In this document: positions 62,009 to 64,000 of the stretch, one piece after another
How positions within the stretch are numbered: position 1 is the stretch's first letter
Layout: every line of letters starts with the position of its first letter
Assembly: GCA_029266635.1 (NCBI GenBank)
Contig: JAQSWM010000007.1
Coordinates: 1 to 64,000, forward strand
Reading direction: 5' to 3'
DNA length: 64,000 nucleotides
Source: Sphingobacteriaceae bacterium
GTDB lineage: Bacteria > Bacteroidota > Bacteroidia > Sphingobacteriales > Sphingobacteriaceae
Made by a program: the position numbers and the translations under genes
The notes under the pieces: model-generated
What the model was told of the DNA's origin: nothing
What the model saw: the letters and a program-made list of their open reading frames with translations, nothing else
Database searches by the model: none

Positions 62009-64000
62009 TTAAGGATTGTTAATGGTAGTGTTAACCATAGTAACAGACGCCACCAACGAGATTGCTCTTCCGTTTAAAACCGTTTGTGCGAAGTTGCCTG
62101 CTGTGGAGAAAGTAATTCCTGATGTTGATATAATAGTGCCAACCATCACACCACCGCCTGCGCCATTGATAGTTGCCGCACTGCCCACATACCAGTAAAC
62201 ATTCTCGGCACGTGCTCCGCCAATGAGTATCACACTTTTGGCACCTGTTGGCCCTGCAATTCCTACTGTTAAGCTGGTTGGTGCCTGGAAAACAAATACT
62301 GCGTTCGGATCGCCTTTTGCATCAAGCGTCAAATCGCCATTTGTTATAAGGAAAGGCCCGGCGGCAGAACGGTATGTGCCGGGTGCTATTGTTAACCCAC
62401 CTAATTCCTGTGCTTGCACTGTACCTGGCCTGTTGGCAGGGGAAATTGACAGGTAAAATGCGTTAGCTGCTGCAAGAGCAGCGGTAGCTGCCGCAAATTT
62501 CGTTGCCGTGCCCGGAGGCGGCGGGGCAGAGAAAATGCCACCGGTAACAAACCCTTTGTTCAATGGTGTTTCAGTGTAAACGTCTACAGCATCATGAAAG
62601 CCGGTTATTGCGGTTGATACCGCCGTTGTTCCCAGGCCTCCGTTATTGATGATCGTGTTGATGCCCTGATTAGTAACTCCGGCCGAGCCGCCAATCACTC
62701 CAAAGTTTGAGGAGAACAGGGGCGATGCTACCGGAACCGCTGTAAAGTTTGCGACAATGTTTTTATTTGAATTCATTACCACCGTGATGGGATTAAGAGA
62801 GCCGGAGGCATCTCCATTCCAGCCGGTAAACGTGAATCCGGTGCTCGGAGTCGCGGTCAATTGCACAGATGTGCCGTGGTTATATGTGGACTGGTTTGGG
62901 TTTTTTGACACCGTACCGCCTACCGCAACCACATTCAACGTGTAAGTATTGATAGCGAAGTTTGCAACCAGGTTGCGGCTGTTATTCAGGGCAAATGTAT
63001 AGCTTGAACTTGTAGAGACAATGGTTCCGTTCTCTGTCCAGTTTCTAAACGTATACCCCGTATTTGCTGTGGCGGTCACCGTGCGTGAAGATCCGGCACT
63101 AAAAGACCCTGAACCGCTTGTTGTTCCTCCTGCTGGAGGATTTGAAGATAATGTGATCGCAAATTGTGATGCTGGTATCGCTGTGTAATTAGCAACCAGA
63201 TTCCTGTTACCGGCAATTATAAACTGATAACTTGAACTTGTTGATACAGGTACACCATTTTCAGTAAAGTTTGTGAAAAAGTAGCCGGGGTTTGGTGATG
63301 CTGTTACCGTAACGTTTGTACCTACCGTATAAGCTCCTGAACCGGTAGTTGTACCGCCTGCAACAGGATTCGACGAAAGTATTACGGCAAATGTGCCCGG
63401 CACTACAGGAACAAAGTTTGCTACAAGTGTGCGGTTGCCGGCGACGGTAAACTGATAGCTGGAGCTTGTTGAAACTACAACATTGTTAACGGTGAAGTTA
63501 CTGAAGGCAAATCCAGCATTAGGCGTTGCCGTTACTGTTATTACCGAGCCTTGAGCAAATTCGCCGCCACCTGCAACAGTGCCGCTTGTAGCCGGGCTCG
63601 CAGAAACTAAGATTTGCGGAATGCTTGTAAAGGACCAATTGTAGTCGGCAACCATTGCGGTTTTTAGCGTGTCTGTAACAGCCGCTGAAATAGTTCCGGT
63701 ATAAGTGGTAAAGGGCAACAGGGGAGTGCTTGGGGTAAACGTGAATACCTTTCCATTTGTGGTCGGGCTGATTGTTCCCGGAACAACCGTTGCTCCCTGT
63801 TTAATCACGAAGTTGGTGTTGTTTATAGTAGATGCTTTCATATCCGTATTAAATGTGACAGATATTGCTTTATTGAGCACTACATCCACTGCCTTATCCA
63901 TGGGGTCTGTTGAGACAACCTCAGGACAAAGCCCCGAGATCTCGCCCGTGTAATCATCTTTTTGGCAGCTGCCAATAAAAATTGCCAGGAGCATAATTAA
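62009..64000 (-). CDS. DUF3494 ice-binding-like lipoprotein with beta repeats (5' end cut by window edge)
   Basis: At least 663 residues; the frame is open to the window edge at 64000, so the first Met may be further right. The start contains a lipobox FIGSC (Cys10 from the ATG at 63994). Domains: a Big_5/SbsA Ig-like unit (about 22-123: VVSTDPMDKAVDVVLNKAIS), four repeats of about 73 residues (124-420) and the C-terminal DUF3494 ice-binding domain (about 424-661: NFGVIGGSAGVTNQG, VQAQELGGLTIAPGTYRSA, LDAKGDPNAVFVFQAP, GARAENVYWYVGSAATINGA). Ice-binding domains bind ice or related surfaces; others act as adhesins. Anchored at the outer membrane surface. Confidence 0.87.
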   Translation of the reverse strand, partial: LIMLLAIFIGSCQKDDYTGEISGLCPEVVSTDPMDKAVDVVLNKAISVTFNTDMKASTINNTNFVIKQGATVVPGTISPTTNGKVFTFTPSTPLLPFTTYTGTISAAVTDTLKTAMVADYNWSFTSIPQILVSASPATSGTVAGGGEFAQGSVITVTATPNAGFAFSNFTVNNVVVSTSSSYQFTVAGNRTLVANFVPVVPGTFAVILSSNPVAGGTTTGSGAYTVGTNVTVTASPNPGYFFTNFTENGVPVSTSSSYQFIIAGNRNLVANYTAIPASQFAITLSSNPPAGGTTSGSGSFSAGSSRTVTATANTGYTFRNWTENGTIVSTSSSYTFALNNSRNLVANFAINTYTLNVVAVGGTVSKNPNQSTYNHGTSVQLTATPSTGFTFTGWNGDASGSLNPITVVMNSNKNIVANFTAVPVASPLFSSNFGVIGGSAGVTNQGINTIINNGGLGTTAVSTAITGFHDAVDVYTETPLNKGFVTGGIFSAPPPPGTATKFAAATAALAAANAFYLSISPANRPGTVQAQELGGLTIAPGTYRSAAGPFLITNGDLTLDAKGDPNAVFVFQAPTSLTVGIAGPTGAKSVILIGGARAENVYWYVGSAATINGAGGGVMVGTIISTSGITFSTAGNFAQTVLNGRAISLVASVTMVNTTINNP
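62735..63625 (-). repeat. Four tandem coding repeats of about 220 bp in the ice-binding-like gene
   Basis: Residues 124-197, 198-274, 275-347 and 348-420 each repeat a beta-unit with the pattern SNPxAGGTxxGSG, TVTATPNxGYxFxNWTENG, VSTSSSYxF, NRNLVANF. The first three are close to each other; the fourth (TYTLNVVAVGGTVSKNPNQS) is more diverged. This is the bacterial repeat (Flg_new-like) arrangement that extends a passenger away from the cell. Confidence 0.8.

Overview
The window is a chromosomal stretch of a Bacteroidetes bacterium, most likely of the Sphingobacteriales (Pedobacter/Mucilaginibacter type). This is inferred from gene content and promoter style, not from a marker gene. Pointers are paired periplasmic OmpH chaperones after BamA, a DUF4139 protein with a SusC-like insert, the DUF1800/DUF1501 export pair, DUF4251 and DCC proteins, a 58-residue Hc1 histone-H1-like protein, KaiBC without KaiA, and promoters of the TTG-N20-TAnnTTTG type. 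No rRNA, tRNA, CRISPR array, prophage or intact insertion sequence was recognised.

Layout. 0-5.5 kb: outer-membrane assembly (BamA, truncated by the left edge, and two OmpH chaperones), then a DUF4139 protein. 5.5-15.2 kb: a long PurF-type amidotransferase, two tandem secreted paralogues of unknown function, a retropepsin-like protease next to malate dehydrogenase, a WecA-like sugar-phosphate transferase, a type IB topoisomerase, and a minus-strand cluster reading antitoxin-toxin-rsgA-dtd. 15.3-20.2 kb: thrABC behind a complete-looking threonine attenuator (a Thr-rich leader peptide and mutually exclusive hairpins). 20.2-28.9 kb: glycosyltransferase, two PAP2 phosphatases, DUF1501/DUF1800, a sulfatase and small proteins. 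28.9-33.0 kb: a tight kaiC-kaiB-kaiB-histidine kinase operon. 33-43.9 kb: DCC protein, DUF4251, a serine palmitoyltransferase-like enzyme, Hc1, dapA, ligA, two small Cys-rich exported proteins, a dispersed repeat cluster, oxidoreductases and a lone receiver. 44-50 kb: PAS kinases and receivers. 50-55.4 kb: an ABC-F ATPase, a frameshifted HEAT-like gene, another PAS kinase and a decayed RAYT transposase with REP-like hairpins. 55.4-59.8 kb: an ECF sigma factor convergent with a stressosome operon (rsbR-rsbS-rsbT-PP2C phosphatase-histidine kinase) in which rsbT is frameshifted. 60-64 kb: an OmpA-family protein and a DUF3494 ice-binding-like adhesin truncated by the right edge.

The main theme is signal transduction: six histidine kinases, four receiver proteins, a Kai module, a stressosome module and an ECF sigma factor within about 31 kb. 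The best candidates for an under-described system are the KaiA-less Kai operon, with two unlike KaiB proteins and a co-transcribed PAS kinase, and the stressosome operon that ends in a histidine kinase instead of a sigma-B circuit. Several genes between 52 and 59 kb carry single-base frameshifts. They are either real decay or local sequence error, and this should be settled before the biology of that stretch is interpreted.
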